From Janthinobacterium sp. 344 (lineage in GTDB: Bacteria; Pseudomonadota; Gammaproteobacteria; Burkholderiales; Burkholderiaceae_D), in assembly GCF_900112025.1 (NCBI RefSeq), contig NZ_FOKL01000010.1, positions 124,001 through 188,000 on the forward strand: a stretch of DNA of 64,000 nucleotides, in the 5' to 3' direction. Each line of letters opens with the position of its first letter. Positions within the stretch are counted from its first letter, which is position 1. This document shows, one piece after another, positions 50,447-60,100 of this stretch. The notes under the pieces are model-generated. The model was not told where the DNA came from. It worked only from the letters and a program-made list of their open reading frames with translations, and did not search any database. Position numbers and translations under genes: made by a program.

Positions 50447-52186
50447 TTAAAAACGCGCGTTCAATTCGATCTGCAGGGTGTCGATCGACAGCGCCGAACC
50501 GAACACTTCGCGGCTCGACGTCCAGCGGCCGCTGAACCAGGTGTTCTTGTCGATCGCATACGCGCCACCCAGGTAATACCCGCGCGCATTCGTGCCGCCC
50601 AGGTGGAAGGTGGAATCGTTGTAGGCGTCAGGCAAGGCATCCGGTTCGATGCGCTTATAGCCCAGCAACACGTTCCAGTCGCCGCGCGCCTGCGTGTTCG
50701 CCTTGCCCAGGGTCGCCTGCAGCATGTAGGCATTGCCGCCGCTCCTGAAATCGGCTTGCGACACGCCGCCCGTGCCGCCGAAGTTGTTCATGATGCCGCC
50801 CTTGGCGCGCGCCCACATTTCATTCTTGTCGTAGGCCATGTTGCGCACATAGTCGCCTTCGATGCGCAAATCCGTGCCGCCCGCCACCTTGCTGTCCCAG
50901 CGCGCGTTCAGGTTGGCCAGGCGGAACTTGGAGGCCAGGCCCACGTATTGCGGCTGCGGCGTATTCGCCGGATCGAGCGGATTGAGCGCGATATTGCGCA
51001 GCAACATCAAGCTGTTGCCTTTTTGCATGCTCGATGGACGCGACCAGTCCGTGCTGCAGCCATCGGCGCCCGCGTACAGCGCGCACGGCTGCGAGTATTC
51101 GCCGCTGATATTGCGGAAGTTGTAGTAGGCCAGCGCGCCGCGCAATTGATGGTCGCTGTTGACCTTCCACGAGGCGCCCACTTGCGCGCCCAGCAGCCAC
51201 TTGTTTTCGCTGGACATTTTTGCCTGGCTGCGGCTCGGCGCATTGTCGGACGAATACTCGAGCGGAATCAGGCCCAGGGTGCCGAACACGGTGACGTCCT
51301 TGCTGGCGCCCACCGGCTGCTGCACCTTGGCGGCGATGCCGTCGAAATTGAGTTCGCTGGAAAACAGTTCATCGCCGGAAATAAACGGGTTGTCGAAGCG
51401 GCCCGCCGTCAGTTTCAGCCAGGAAGCGGGCTGGTACGACAGCCAGGCCTGGTCCAGCCAGATGTTTTTCTTGCCCAGGCCGCCGCCGAGGGTCTGCGTG
51501 GTCGACACCGGGCTGTCATCGTTGCCGCTGGCCAGGCGGATGCCCGCTTGCGTGTTCTCGGAAATATCGGCCAGGATGCCCAGGCGGGCACGCGCGCGCA
51601 GCAAGTGCTTGCGGTCCTGGCGCGTGTTCAGCAGCGATGGCAGTGCCAGGTTGGTGTTCGCATTGACGTCGTAGCCGCTGCCGCTGTTGAGCGAGCGCCA
51701 GTCGATCTCGATATTGCTGTTGGCCATGTCGTAATAGCGCGATTCATAGCGGGCGCGCACATCGCCTTCCACGCGGATGCGCTTGGTCCATGCCGGCACT
51801 TCATTCGGCGCCGCCCAGCCACCCGCCTGCGCTTCGGCCATGACCTGTCCCTTGATCTCGTCACGGATCTGCTCGCGCACGGTTTGCGAAATGTACGGCA
51901 CGCGCACGTCGCCCGGCTGCACTTGCGCCAGGGCGACAGGGGCGGCCGCCGGACGGGCTTGCGCGGCGGCCAGCGCCTCGCTCTGCGCCTGCGCCAGCAG
52001 CGCTTCGCCGGCATCCTTGTTCAGGGCGCCGCTCTGGATCAGGCCACGGATCAGCTTGACCATGGTGCTGTCGGCCGGTGCGGCAACCTGCGCTTGCACC
52101 GCGCCCGCCGCCATGCTCAGGGCGAAAGCGGCCAGCGCCAGCGGAAGGCGGCGCACACGCTGTGAGGGAGAAAATAAGGAATTCAT
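50447..52186 (-). CDS. Large outer-membrane porin (putative porin family)
   Basis: A 579-residue beta-barrel protein. A signal peptide (about 1-32, LALAAFALSMAAGAVQAQ) precedes a helical N-terminal segment, then strands with aromatic ends such as RVEGDVRARYESRYYDMANS, and the C-terminal strand LQIELNARF ends in phenylalanine, as BAM substrates do. It fits the 'putative porin' family seen beside TonB/ExbBD clusters. No TonB box or plug domain is visible, so it is not a TonB-dependent receptor by sequence. Confidence 0.8.
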   Translation of the reverse strand: MNSLFSPSQRVRRLPLALAAFALSMAAGAVQAQVAAPADSTMVKLIRGLIQSGALNKDAGEALLAQAQSEALAAAQARPAAAPVALAQVQPGDVRVPYISQTVREQIRDEIKGQVMAEAQAGGWAAPNEVPAWTKRIRVEGDVRARYESRYYDMANSNIEIDWRSLNSGSGYDVNANTNLALPSLLNTRQDRKHLLRARARLGILADISENTQAGIRLASGNDDSPVSTTQTLGGGLGKKNIWLDQAWLSYQPASWLKLTAGRFDNPFISGDELFSSELNFDGIAAKVQQPVGASKDVTVFGTLGLIPLEYSSDNAPSRSQAKMSSENKWLLGAQVGASWKVNSDHQLRGALAYYNFRNISGEYSQPCALYAGADGCSTDWSRPSSMQKGNSLMLLRNIALNPLDPANTPQPQYVGLASKFRLANLNARWDSKVAGGTDLRIEGDYVRNMAYDKNEMWARAKGGIMNNFGGTGGVSQADFRSGGNAYMLQATLGKANTQARGDWNVLLGYKRIEPDALPDAYNDSTFHLGGTNARGYYLGGAYAIDKNTWFSGRWTSSREVFGSALSIDTLQIELNARF

Positions 52187-52228
52187 TGTTTCTTTCGGTA
52201 AAAATTAAAATGAATGTCGTAAAGAACG

Positions 52229-52340
52229 CCTGACCAAACCGTCGCGAGCGGCAGTGAGTTGTGGCTGAGAAGCGCAGCTGTGCGCATGCACAGTGAGCAT
52301 CGCAGGCCGCAAATCACAACGCGCAGCAGGTTTGGTCGGG
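52229..52340 (+). repeat. 112-bp structured repeat element, copy B
   Basis: Lies between the tonB stop and the porin start. The same helices as copy A: P1 CCTGACCAAACC with GGTTTGGTCGGG (all 12 pairs, one a T-G), P2 GTGAGTTGTGGCT with GGCCGCAAATCAC (one mismatch), P3 GCTGTGC with GCACAGT. An A-T pair in P1 and one in P3 of copy A are replaced by C-G and G-C here. Identical length and internal loop. Orientation is antisense to the surrounding operon. Confidence 0.75.
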
Positions 52341-52343
52341 TGT

Positions 52344-53060
52344 TCACGGCCGGCGGCCTTTGATGGAAACGCGGGCCGGAAAACGCAACGCCGCCGGCGG
52401 CCGTTCATCGGCGCGGAAGTCGCGCACCATGGCCAGCACCTGCTCATCCGTCTGCGCATTGCCCGTGCCTTGCACCAGCTGCACCTTCGTCGTCCTGCCT
52501 TCCGTATCGAGCCACAGGTCGACGCGGATATCGTTGAACGCCAGCTGGCGCGTGCGCGGGTCGCGGGCAAAGGCCAGCTGCAGCGCGTTGGCGACATAGC
52601 GGCCATACGATCCCGCGCCGAGTCCGCCGCCACCGCCGCTACCGCTCATGCCGCCGCCGCGTCCGGCCTGGATGCCGAAGGCATCGCTGCCGGCCTGCGC
52701 CGCGCCGTCGATGGTGACGGGGTCGCCCTTGTCCGGCGACGGGCTTTCCGGCGCGTCATCCATGGGCTTGTCGGCCGGCGTCGGTTCCGGCTCCGACACT
52801 TCCGGCACCACCTTGTCGGGCGTCGGTTCCGGCAGTTTTTCCGGTTCCGGCGGCGGCGGCGGTGGCGGCGGCAGCATCAGCATCGGCGTGGCCGCCACTT
52901 CGCGCTTGGTGGCCGCCGTGTCGGACAGCAGATACCAGACCAGCGCGGCCAGCGCAGCGGCCAGCAGCGCGCCGCCGGCCACGCCGCCCCAGCCGCGCCA
53001 CCACTGCGCGGCGCCCGACGGTTCCGAGGCCGCCATCTTCATCATGTCGTCACGCTTCAC
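52344..53060 (-). CDS. tonB: TonB energy transducer
   Basis: A 238-residue protein with one N-terminal membrane helix (VAGGALLAAALAALVWYLL), a proline-rich periplasmic spacer (eight prolines then repeated EP/EPTP) and a C-terminal TonB-like domain (VANALQLAFARDPRTR, VDLWLDTEGRTTKVQLVQG). A glycine-rich stretch joins the two. The GTG at 53060 is supported by GAGGAG six bases upstream. It follows exbD by 10 bp. Confidence 0.9.
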   Translation of the reverse strand: MKRDDMMKMAASEPSGAAQWWRGWGGVAGGALLAAALAALVWYLLSDTAATKREVAATPMLMLPPPPPPPPEPEKLPEPTPDKVVPEVSEPEPTPADKPMDDAPESPSPDKGDPVTIDGAAQAGSDAFGIQAGRGGGMSGSGGGGGLGAGSYGRYVANALQLAFARDPRTRQLAFNDIRVDLWLDTEGRTTKVQLVQGTGNAQTDEQVLAMVRDFRADERPPAALRFPARVSIKGRRP

Positions 53061-53070
53061 CTTGCGCTCC

Positions 53071-53481
53071 TCATGCGGGCTTGCCGGTCACCAGACCCAC
53101 CTGGTTCAGGTCGATGCGGCGCAGCAAGTCGAGCACTTCGACCACCTTCGCGTATTGCACGGCGGCATCGCCGCGCACGATCACGGGGAAGTCGGGCGTG
53201 AGCGCCTTTTCCGTGCGCAGGCGCTCTTCCAGCTCGGGCAGGGTGACGGGATACGCGTCGAGGAAGACCTGGCCCGCGTTATCGATGGTGATGGCCTTGG
53301 TCTTCGGCTTCTCCAGCGCCATGGCCGAACTGGCCTTGGGCAGGTCGACCTTGATGCCGGGAATGCTGGCGTTGCTGGTCAGAATAAAAATCACCAGCAC
53401 CACCAGCAGCACGTCGACGAAGGGCGTGATATTGATGCCGCCGCTACGCTTGCGGGGGGTAAACTTGGCGGAGGTGGCCAT
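53071..53481 (-). CDS. exbD: ExbD, biopolymer transport subunit
   Basis: A 136-residue inner-membrane protein. INITPFVDVLLVVLVIFIL carries the conserved aspartate of the proton path inside the single membrane helix; the C-terminal periplasmic domain ends LRRIDLNQVGLVTG. The start at 53481 (MATSAKF) is preceded by GAGGGG; the upstream extension of the frame has no similarity. It lies 13 bp after the ExbB-fusion gene. Confidence 0.94.
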   Translation of the reverse strand: MATSAKFTPRKRSGGINITPFVDVLLVVLVIFILTSNASIPGIKVDLPKASSAMALEKPKTKAITIDNAGQVFLDAYPVTLPELEERLRTEKALTPDFPVIVRGDAAVQYAKVVEVLDLLRRIDLNQVGLVTGKPA

Positions 53482-53494
53482 GGTTATGCGCCCC

Positions 53495-55264
53495 TCACGC
53501 CTGTTGCAGCACGGGACGCATCTGGCGTCCGTCGCCCTGCTCTTCGGCCAGGCGCGTGGCGAATTCGTCGACGAAGACGGCCATGTCGGCAACGATGGCG
53601 TCCGAACGCGAGGACAGCCAGTTGTAGCCGAACAGGGCGGGAATCGCCACGCCCAGGCCCGCAGCCGTACACAGCAGCGCTGCGGCCATGCCGGGCGCCA
53701 CCGAGTTGATGTCCACGGCGCCGGCCATGGCGGCCACGACGAACACCAGCATGATGCCGATCACGGTGCCGAACAGGCCGACATACGGCGCGCCTTCGAT
53801 GGTCGTCGAGAGCCAGATCATGCGTTTCGACATGCGCTCGCTTTCGCGCACCATCACGCCATCCATGGCGGCGCGGATGGCGCCGATGGTCGCGTTCGAG
53901 ACGGCGTTCAAATCGTAGCCACGGTCGTGGCGGCGGCGCATCTCGTCGATGGCCACGTCATACAGGCGCCACAGCGAGGAATCCGTCTTCACGGCAGTGC
54001 TCAGCTTGCCATTGCGCGCCAGGTGGTCCAGCGGCGCGCCGGCCGCTTCGTGGAACGACTGCATGAATTGCGCATTGGCGCGCGAGATGGCGCCATAGCT
54101 GCGGCCCTTGCCGATCATGATGATCCACGACAAGACCATCATCAGTCCCAGCACGCCGACGACGATCCACGCGTCGAGCGGCATGGCGGCGATGATGAAG
54201 CCGAAATGGCTCTTGCCGGCCTGCTGTTCGTCGGCGCCAAACACGGCCAGGCGCGATTCGGAACCTTGCGAAACGGCGTCGGCCAGCAGCAGGGCGTCGG
54301 GACGGGCCGTGCGCGACAGGCGCAGCTCGTCGATGGCGCCCGTGAAGTTGGCCAGGCCGGCGCTGGCGTTGACGTCGGCGCCCACGGCGGCGGCGGTCGC
54401 GAATGCCGGCAGGGCGGTGGCCAGCGAGACGGCCGGACGGCCGCCCACGTACAGGGCCACGTTGGTATTGTCGGCTTTCAGTGCCAGGTGCGACCATTGA
54501 CCGGCCTGGATCGGCTGGCCCGGCTTGCTGCGCTGGCCGTTGACTTGCACGAAGGGCACGCCCTGGTCCACGCCGACCAGCAATTCACTGGCGCCGTCGC
54601 GGCGCGCATACAGGATCTGCTGCGCGCCCAGGCTGTCCGGGCGGACCCAGGCCGAGAAGGTGAATGGCGCACCGGCGGCCAGCGCCAGCGACGGCGAGGC
54701 GGGCAGCGTCAAAGGTGCCGTGCCCAGGCGGGCGCCCGCGCCGATGACGGCACCGTCGAGTGCCGGCACGGCTGTCTGGGCATGGTTGCCATAGGCGGTG
54801 CTGTCGCGCGACGGCACGCCAGGTTCGGCGAAGTGGTACACCAGGCTGTAGTCGGGGTCGAAAGTGCGCTGGCCATTGCCGGAGGCGGGCGCCTTCGGAT
54901 TGCCGTAGTACATCCACAGTTGCTGCGGCGTGCCGGCCGTCAGCGCCGGCACGTCGACCCAGATCAGGGCGATGCCCAGCAGCGGGTTGAATTGCTCGAT
55001 CTGGTGGTTCAGGACGGTCTTGTCATCGCCGGCCACGAAGCGCAGGTCGGCGCCATTGTCGCTGACGCCCTCGAAGTTGAAATTGCCCGAATGCAGGCGC
55101 AGCAGGACGGGAATGCGGCCGGGATCGCCGCCCACGGCGCCCGCCTTCGGGCCGGCATCGACGGTGACGGGTTTGCGGTAAGCCCAGTCGGGCTGCCACC
55201 AGGCATGCGCCAGGCCGGGTACGAGCGTGCCCAGGATCGTGAGCAGAAAAAGAAAACGTTGCAT
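53495..55264 (-). CDS. ExbB/MotA/TolQ proton channel fused to a DUF2341-LamG-like extracytoplasmic module
   Basis: A 589-residue fusion. Signal peptide (1-21), then a DUF2341 domain (WWQPDWAYRKPVTV, about 22-130), a LamG/concanavalin-like jelly-roll (about 150-315, FTFSAWVRPDSLGAQ, WSHLALKADNTN), then a membrane helix (DAWIVVGVLGLMMVLSWIIM, about 362-382) and a full MotA/TolQ/ExbB domain (YVGLFGTVIGIMLVF, APGMAAALLCTAAGLGVAIP). The sensor-like half lies in the periplasm. ExbD and TonB genes follow at once, so it probably drives that TonB. GGAG lies ten bases before the ATG. Confidence 0.9.
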   Translation of the reverse strand: MQRFLFLLTILGTLVPGLAHAWWQPDWAYRKPVTVDAGPKAGAVGGDPGRIPVLLRLHSGNFNFEGVSDNGADLRFVAGDDKTVLNHQIEQFNPLLGIALIWVDVPALTAGTPQQLWMYYGNPKAPASGNGQRTFDPDYSLVYHFAEPGVPSRDSTAYGNHAQTAVPALDGAVIGAGARLGTAPLTLPASPSLALAAGAPFTFSAWVRPDSLGAQQILYARRDGASELLVGVDQGVPFVQVNGQRSKPGQPIQAGQWSHLALKADNTNVALYVGGRPAVSLATALPAFATAAAVGADVNASAGLANFTGAIDELRLSRTARPDALLLADAVSQGSESRLAVFGADEQQAGKSHFGFIIAAMPLDAWIVVGVLGLMMVLSWIIMIGKGRSYGAISRANAQFMQSFHEAAGAPLDHLARNGKLSTAVKTDSSLWRLYDVAIDEMRRRHDRGYDLNAVSNATIGAIRAAMDGVMVRESERMSKRMIWLSTTIEGAPYVGLFGTVIGIMLVFVVAAMAGAVDINSVAPGMAAALLCTAAGLGVAIPALFGYNWLSSRSDAIVADMAVFVDEFATRLAEEQGDGRQMRPVLQQA

Positions 55265-55320
55265 GACAGTGATTCTCCGAAGAAAAGTCTAGAAAAGTGC
55301 AGTGCTGGTGAGCTGGGCCG

Positions 55321-56958
55321 TCAGTAGCTGGCCGACAGGTTGAAATTGATGCGCCGCACGTGCTTGTGCGTGCGCGGCCCCTCGCGCAGCGGGTAGGAAA
55401 AATCCACGCGGCCCGTCAGGTAGCGCAGGAACTGGAAGCTGCTGCCGACGCCCACCGAGGCCAGGCCGAACAGGTCTTTCTGCTCGAGCATCGGATCGCG
55501 CAGGCGCAGGCGCGCGCCATCGGCGAAGGCGAACAAACGCCAGTTTTCCAGCTGGCTGAAATACGTCAGCTGCGGCGTGCGCCATTCGACGGTGCCCGAG
55601 ATGCCGTAGTCGCCCGTCGCCTCGGCCGACAGGTAGCCGCGCACGGAATTGGCGCCGCCGGCGGCCATCTGTTCGCCCGACACCAGCGCCGCGTCGGCCA
55701 GCTGGCCCGACATGCGCCCGTGCAGCTGCGCGCCGCTGTCCAGGTTGTAGGTGGCGTTGGCGTCGCCCTTCAGCACGAGGAAGCTGGGCGAGGCCTTGTA
55801 GCGCTTGTTGTCATACGCGGCGCTGTCGCTGCCATAGCCGAACGCGGCGCGCGTGCCGGCCACCAGCGACAGGCCCAGGCCATACGTCGCCGATTCCGTC
55901 TGCGCGAAGCCGTTGTAGGCCACGTTGAGCGGCACATACTTCAATGGGATGGTGGAACCGGTGCCATTCAGTGTCAGCGCTTCCTGGTTATCCTTGAAGT
56001 CGATGCCGCCGCTAAAGCTGTGCCACCAGATGCCGCTGTTGGGCACCGTGTAATTGACTTTCATGCCCAGCGCGTGGCCCTTGCCCAGCACGCTGGTGCC
56101 GCCCGTGCTGGCCACGTTGCTGTTCGACTGGTAGCCCGTCGCTTCCACGCTCCAGCCCTGCGTGCCGATGGGCGCCACGTACGAGGCGGACCACACCTTG
56201 GTCTGGTTCAGGTCGCCCGGCGTGCCGAAAAAGCTGATGGTGGCGCTATGCCCCAGCTGCCACAGATTGTCGTGGCCGACCGACAGGCTGGTGCGCAATT
56301 TTTTCGTGTCGGCGCTGTAATCATTGTTCAAGCCCACGCTGGCGCGCCACGGGCTGCTGTCCTCGACTTTCAGGTCCACGTCCATGGTGCCGGGCAGCGT
56401 GCCCTGGCGCACCAGCGGCATCACCTGGCGCTTGGGACCGCGGTTCAGGGCCGTCAGTTCCACTTGCGCCTGCGTAAAGTCGGGCACCGTGCCTTCCGTC
56501 AGGGCCGGCACTTGCTGGCGCACGTCGAGCGGCGAGTTGTATTGCGCGCCGACCACGCGCAAGCGTCCCACCTTCGTTTCGCTCACCTGCAGCACCACCA
56601 CGCCCTGCTCCACCTGCTGCTCCGGCAAGTCGACATAGACGGACTGGTAGCCCCGGGATTGATATGCAGCAACGAGGGCGTCGCGCGCCCCTTCCACGTC
56701 CTTCAAAGTGCGGCCCGGCCCCAGGAAAGGCGTGACCGCCGCTTCGATGGCGCGGGCGTCGAGCACGGTATTGCCGCGCACCAGGTATTCCTCGATCGTC
56801 ACTTGCCGTTCCGGCGCGGCCACGGGGGCCGCCGCCGGCACCGCATCCTGCGCGCGCGCCATGCCGGGCAGCGCCAGCATGGCCAGGCACAGCATCGTCA
56901 GGGCGGTCGCGGGTGCCGCGGGCGGCATGCCCCTGCCCTTGCTTGTCATTTCACGCAT
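55321..56958 (-). CDS. TpsB-type two-partner secretion transporter (ShlB/FhaC/HecB family)
   Basis: A 545-residue outer-membrane exporter. Signal peptide (LTMLCLAMLALPGMARAQ), a POTRA domain (VTIEEYLVRGNTVLDARAIE and RGYQSVYVDLPEQQVEQGVV), then a 16-strand barrel with the conserved VRGY of the L6 loop (SVRGYLSAEATGDYG) and a final strand RINFNLSASY. It secretes the TpsA adhesin encoded just upstream (146 bp). AAGGTG upstream supports 56958; the ATG at 56949 is possible. Confidence 0.93.
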   Translation of the reverse strand: MREMTSKGRGMPPAAPATALTMLCLAMLALPGMARAQDAVPAAAPVAAPERQVTIEEYLVRGNTVLDARAIEAAVTPFLGPGRTLKDVEGARDALVAAYQSRGYQSVYVDLPEQQVEQGVVVLQVSETKVGRLRVVGAQYNSPLDVRQQVPALTEGTVPDFTQAQVELTALNRGPKRQVMPLVRQGTLPGTMDVDLKVEDSSPWRASVGLNNDYSADTKKLRTSLSVGHDNLWQLGHSATISFFGTPGDLNQTKVWSASYVAPIGTQGWSVEATGYQSNSNVASTGGTSVLGKGHALGMKVNYTVPNSGIWWHSFSGGIDFKDNQEALTLNGTGSTIPLKYVPLNVAYNGFAQTESATYGLGLSLVAGTRAAFGYGSDSAAYDNKRYKASPSFLVLKGDANATYNLDSGAQLHGRMSGQLADAALVSGEQMAAGGANSVRGYLSAEATGDYGISGTVEWRTPQLTYFSQLENWRLFAFADGARLRLRDPMLEQKDLFGLASVGVGSSFQFLRYLTGRVDFSYPLREGPRTHKHVRRINFNLSASY

Positions 56959-57050
56959 CTTCCATTCACCTTCATATCAAACGGTTGCCCTGTGTTGCGG
57001 CGCTGGGCCGGCGTTTTGTTGTTGCCAATGCTGATCTACTGATGCCTAGA

Positions 57051-57072
57051 CAGTCGCCGCGCGCGGCGACTG
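57051..57072. repeat. Perfect 22-bp palindrome between tpsA and tpsB
   Basis: CAGTCGCCGCG is followed directly by its exact reverse complement, forming an 11-bp hairpin in the 146-bp gap after the adhesin stop. There is no T tract. It may stabilise or trim the mRNA, or attenuate transcription so that exporter is made at a different rate from adhesin. Confidence 0.6.
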
Positions 57073-57104
57073 CCGAATGTCATCAAATGTTCATAAAACT
57101 CCGC

Positions 57105-60100
57105 TCACGGCTGCAAGCCGCGCCGCTCGCCCGGTGTCAGCGCCTGCAGCTGGGGCGCCGTCAATGGCCCCGCGCCCAGCACTTGCACCACGCCGGCGGG
57201 CTGGTACAGCGACGCCTGCGGATCGCTCCCCTTGCCGGCGCCGCCCTCGTCCACCGTCTCGTTGCCAAAGCCCAGCACCTTCACGGTGAACAGCGATGGC
57301 TGCGCCTGGCGCGTGGCGGCCCGTTCGCGCTGCAGCACGTCCTGCGCCGCCGTCACGGCCTGCGAGGCGGCCGCGCTGGCATTGCTGAGCGCGCCCACGT
57401 TGACGGAAACGATGGCCGGCATGCCGGTCGACTTGCCCTGCACCTGGATGTTTTCCGCATTCACCACCTGCAGCGCCGCCAGGTTGACGTTGCCCGAGAC
57501 GCGGATACCCGCCTCGCCCGCATCGATGGTGCCCAGCGGGGCGATCAGGTCGATGTCGCCGGGCGGCACCTCCGGGATCGGATTCAGCGTGGCGATGCCG
57601 GCGCCCGTCGTCGGCGTGCTCGGCGACAGGCTGACGAGGCCGATGCTGTCGTAGGTGCGGCGCTGCGGCGTGTAGACCACGGTGGACTTGGTGCCGCGGC
57701 CGGCGTTGATGTCGCCCGTGGCCGACCAGGCCAGGATGTTGCCGCCGAACGTAGTAAAGATGCGGCTCTGCCCCAGCAGGATGCTGTCTTTCGCATACAT
57801 CTGGATGTCGCCCTGTCCCTGCGTCAGCACGCCCGAGCCTTCGCCCGGCGCATAGCCGCCATCGACGCCGATCAGCGCGCGGCCGCCCGGCACGGTGATG
57901 CCGATGTCGCCGCCGAAATCCGTGTGGATGCCGGCATCGTTGACGGTCACGTAAGGCACGTTGTAGTCGGGACGGCCCGCCTCGGCCCATTCCTGCGGAC
58001 TCAGGTAGCGCACGCCCGCGACGGGCCGCTTGGTGAACACGCCGCCGTAGCCGTTGACGGTGTACAGCGCGCTGCTGAACATCGTCAGGTCGCCCTGGTA
58101 CTCGATCTTCTTGCCCGCCTTGTCCTGCGCCGGGAAGAGGGTGGCGATGGCTACACGGCCGCGCAGGTAGCTGCCGCGGCGCACGCCGTCCGGATCGTTG
58201 TACTCGCGTCCGGCCGCCTTCAGCTCGGCAAAGTAGACGTTGCTCAGGTACACCTGCTGCTGTTCCTTCGGCAAGGCGGCAAAGAAGCTGCGCGCATCGG
58301 TGGCCGGGTCATAGCGGATGCCCAGGCCGCTGTCGCCGCCAAAGCGCGTCGTCAGCCAGTTCACCAGGTGCAACTGGCTGACCTGCGCGTATTCGCGCGC
58401 CAGGTCGCGCCGCACGGCGCCCGTTTGCTGGCCGGCCTTTTCCAGTTCGGCCTGCTTCGTGCCGAGGAAGGCGGCAGCGCCCGCCTCGTCGCCGCTGTAG
58501 GCGAACTGGCCGCGCAGCCAGTCGGCCAGGGTCAGCTTGCCGCCATAGACATACACGGCGCTGCCGGCCTGGTCGGCCAGCGGCTTGCTTGGGTCGGCCA
58601 GCTTGGCCGGGTCCAGGTAGCGCGCCGCGAAGGCCGCATAGTCGGGACCGTTGCGGCCCACGCCGGCGGCCACGCTGATGCCGGCGCCATCGCCGCGCTT
58701 GTCCTGGCCGACATGGACGATGGAGCCGAGGCTGCGCAATTCCGCCTTGTCGGCCATGTACAGGTCGCGCCCGGCGCTCACGTTCAGCTGGCCCGGCCCC
58801 GCCACATAGAAGGTGCTGTAGCGGATGTCGCGCCCGGCGCTGACGACGGAAACGTCATCGGCATGGCGGTGCACGAACAGGTTGCCGCGCGCCGACGAGC
58901 TGCCGAAGACGACCGGCTTTTCCGGCAACTCGGGACTGTTGGCAAAGGGCTGGCCGGTCCATCCCGCCGCGCCGTCCGGCACGCTCTCGACGTTGCCGAG
59001 CGGGGTGCCGGAATTGACGATGTCGCGTCCGGCACGCACGGCCACGGGGCCGCTGCCTTCATACCAGAGGCCCAGGGCGCCGCTGACGCCCTTCAGGTTG
59101 CCCCGGTACACGATGCCGCCCGTGCGCAGGCCGACGATGTCGCCGCTGTTGGCATAAAAGTGCGCAGGCAACTGGCTTGCCGGCACATAGTCGGACACCG
59201 TCGGCGGCGTCATGCTGAACAGCGGATACACTTGCTGATTGGCATCGCTGGCGCCATTCGACGTCGTACCAAACCATTTCAATGCCCCCGGCGCCAGCGC
59301 ATCGGCGCTGACGTTATGCAGCGGCAGCAGGCCGAACCAGACCTTGTCCAGTGCGCCGACGAAGCCCGGATTGAACGGATTCGGCAGCATGCGCGGGTCG
59401 GCGCCCGATGGCGTGATCGGATAACCGGCCGCATGGATGGAGTCGGCGGCCAGCATTTCCAGCTGGCCCGTGCCGGTCCTGACAAATTGCGGCGCCACCG
59501 GCGACGGCGCCAGGATCACGCCGTTTTGCGGCATGTCCACCTTGCCGCCATCACCACCCAGCCTGCCCAGGCTGGCATTGCCGTAGTACAAGCTGCCGCT
59601 GGCGGCCACGGCGCGCAGCACGGACGGCATGACGAAGCGCCCGTCCGTCGGCGCGTGGTTGTCGCCGGGCGTCGCATTGATCCAGGACGAGGTGGGCGTC
59701 AGGTTGCCGCCCGCGCTGAACAGGTCGATGGCCGTGGCCGGCGTCCACAGCGAGAACCAGCTCCAGCCTTCGCCGGTGCGCTCCACGCCCTGGTAGCTGA
59801 ACGGCGAACCATAGCCCAGTTGCTTCACGCGGCCCGCATCGGCCACGCCGCCCAGCACCACGTCGCCGCGCGCATCGATGCGCACGCCGCTGTCGCCCGG
59901 CACCAGGATCGGTCCGCCGCTGGCGATCGCCGTGCCCGCCGTGTAGGTTTCGTACGGCCGCGATTCCGTCGGATCGGCGCGGTCGAAGCGCAATTCGATG
60001 CCGCCCACGGCGCCCGCCTCCAGGCGCAGCGCGCCGCGCAGGTTGGTGAGCGTGCTGTTCAGGCTTGGCAGCTGGCGTTCGAAACGCGTGTTCGGGTTCG

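Noticed and set aside
50447-52186. Reading the porin as a TonB-dependent receptor because of the adjacent tonB
   Set aside because: No plug domain or TonB box is visible and the architecture fits a porin with a helical N-terminal segment.
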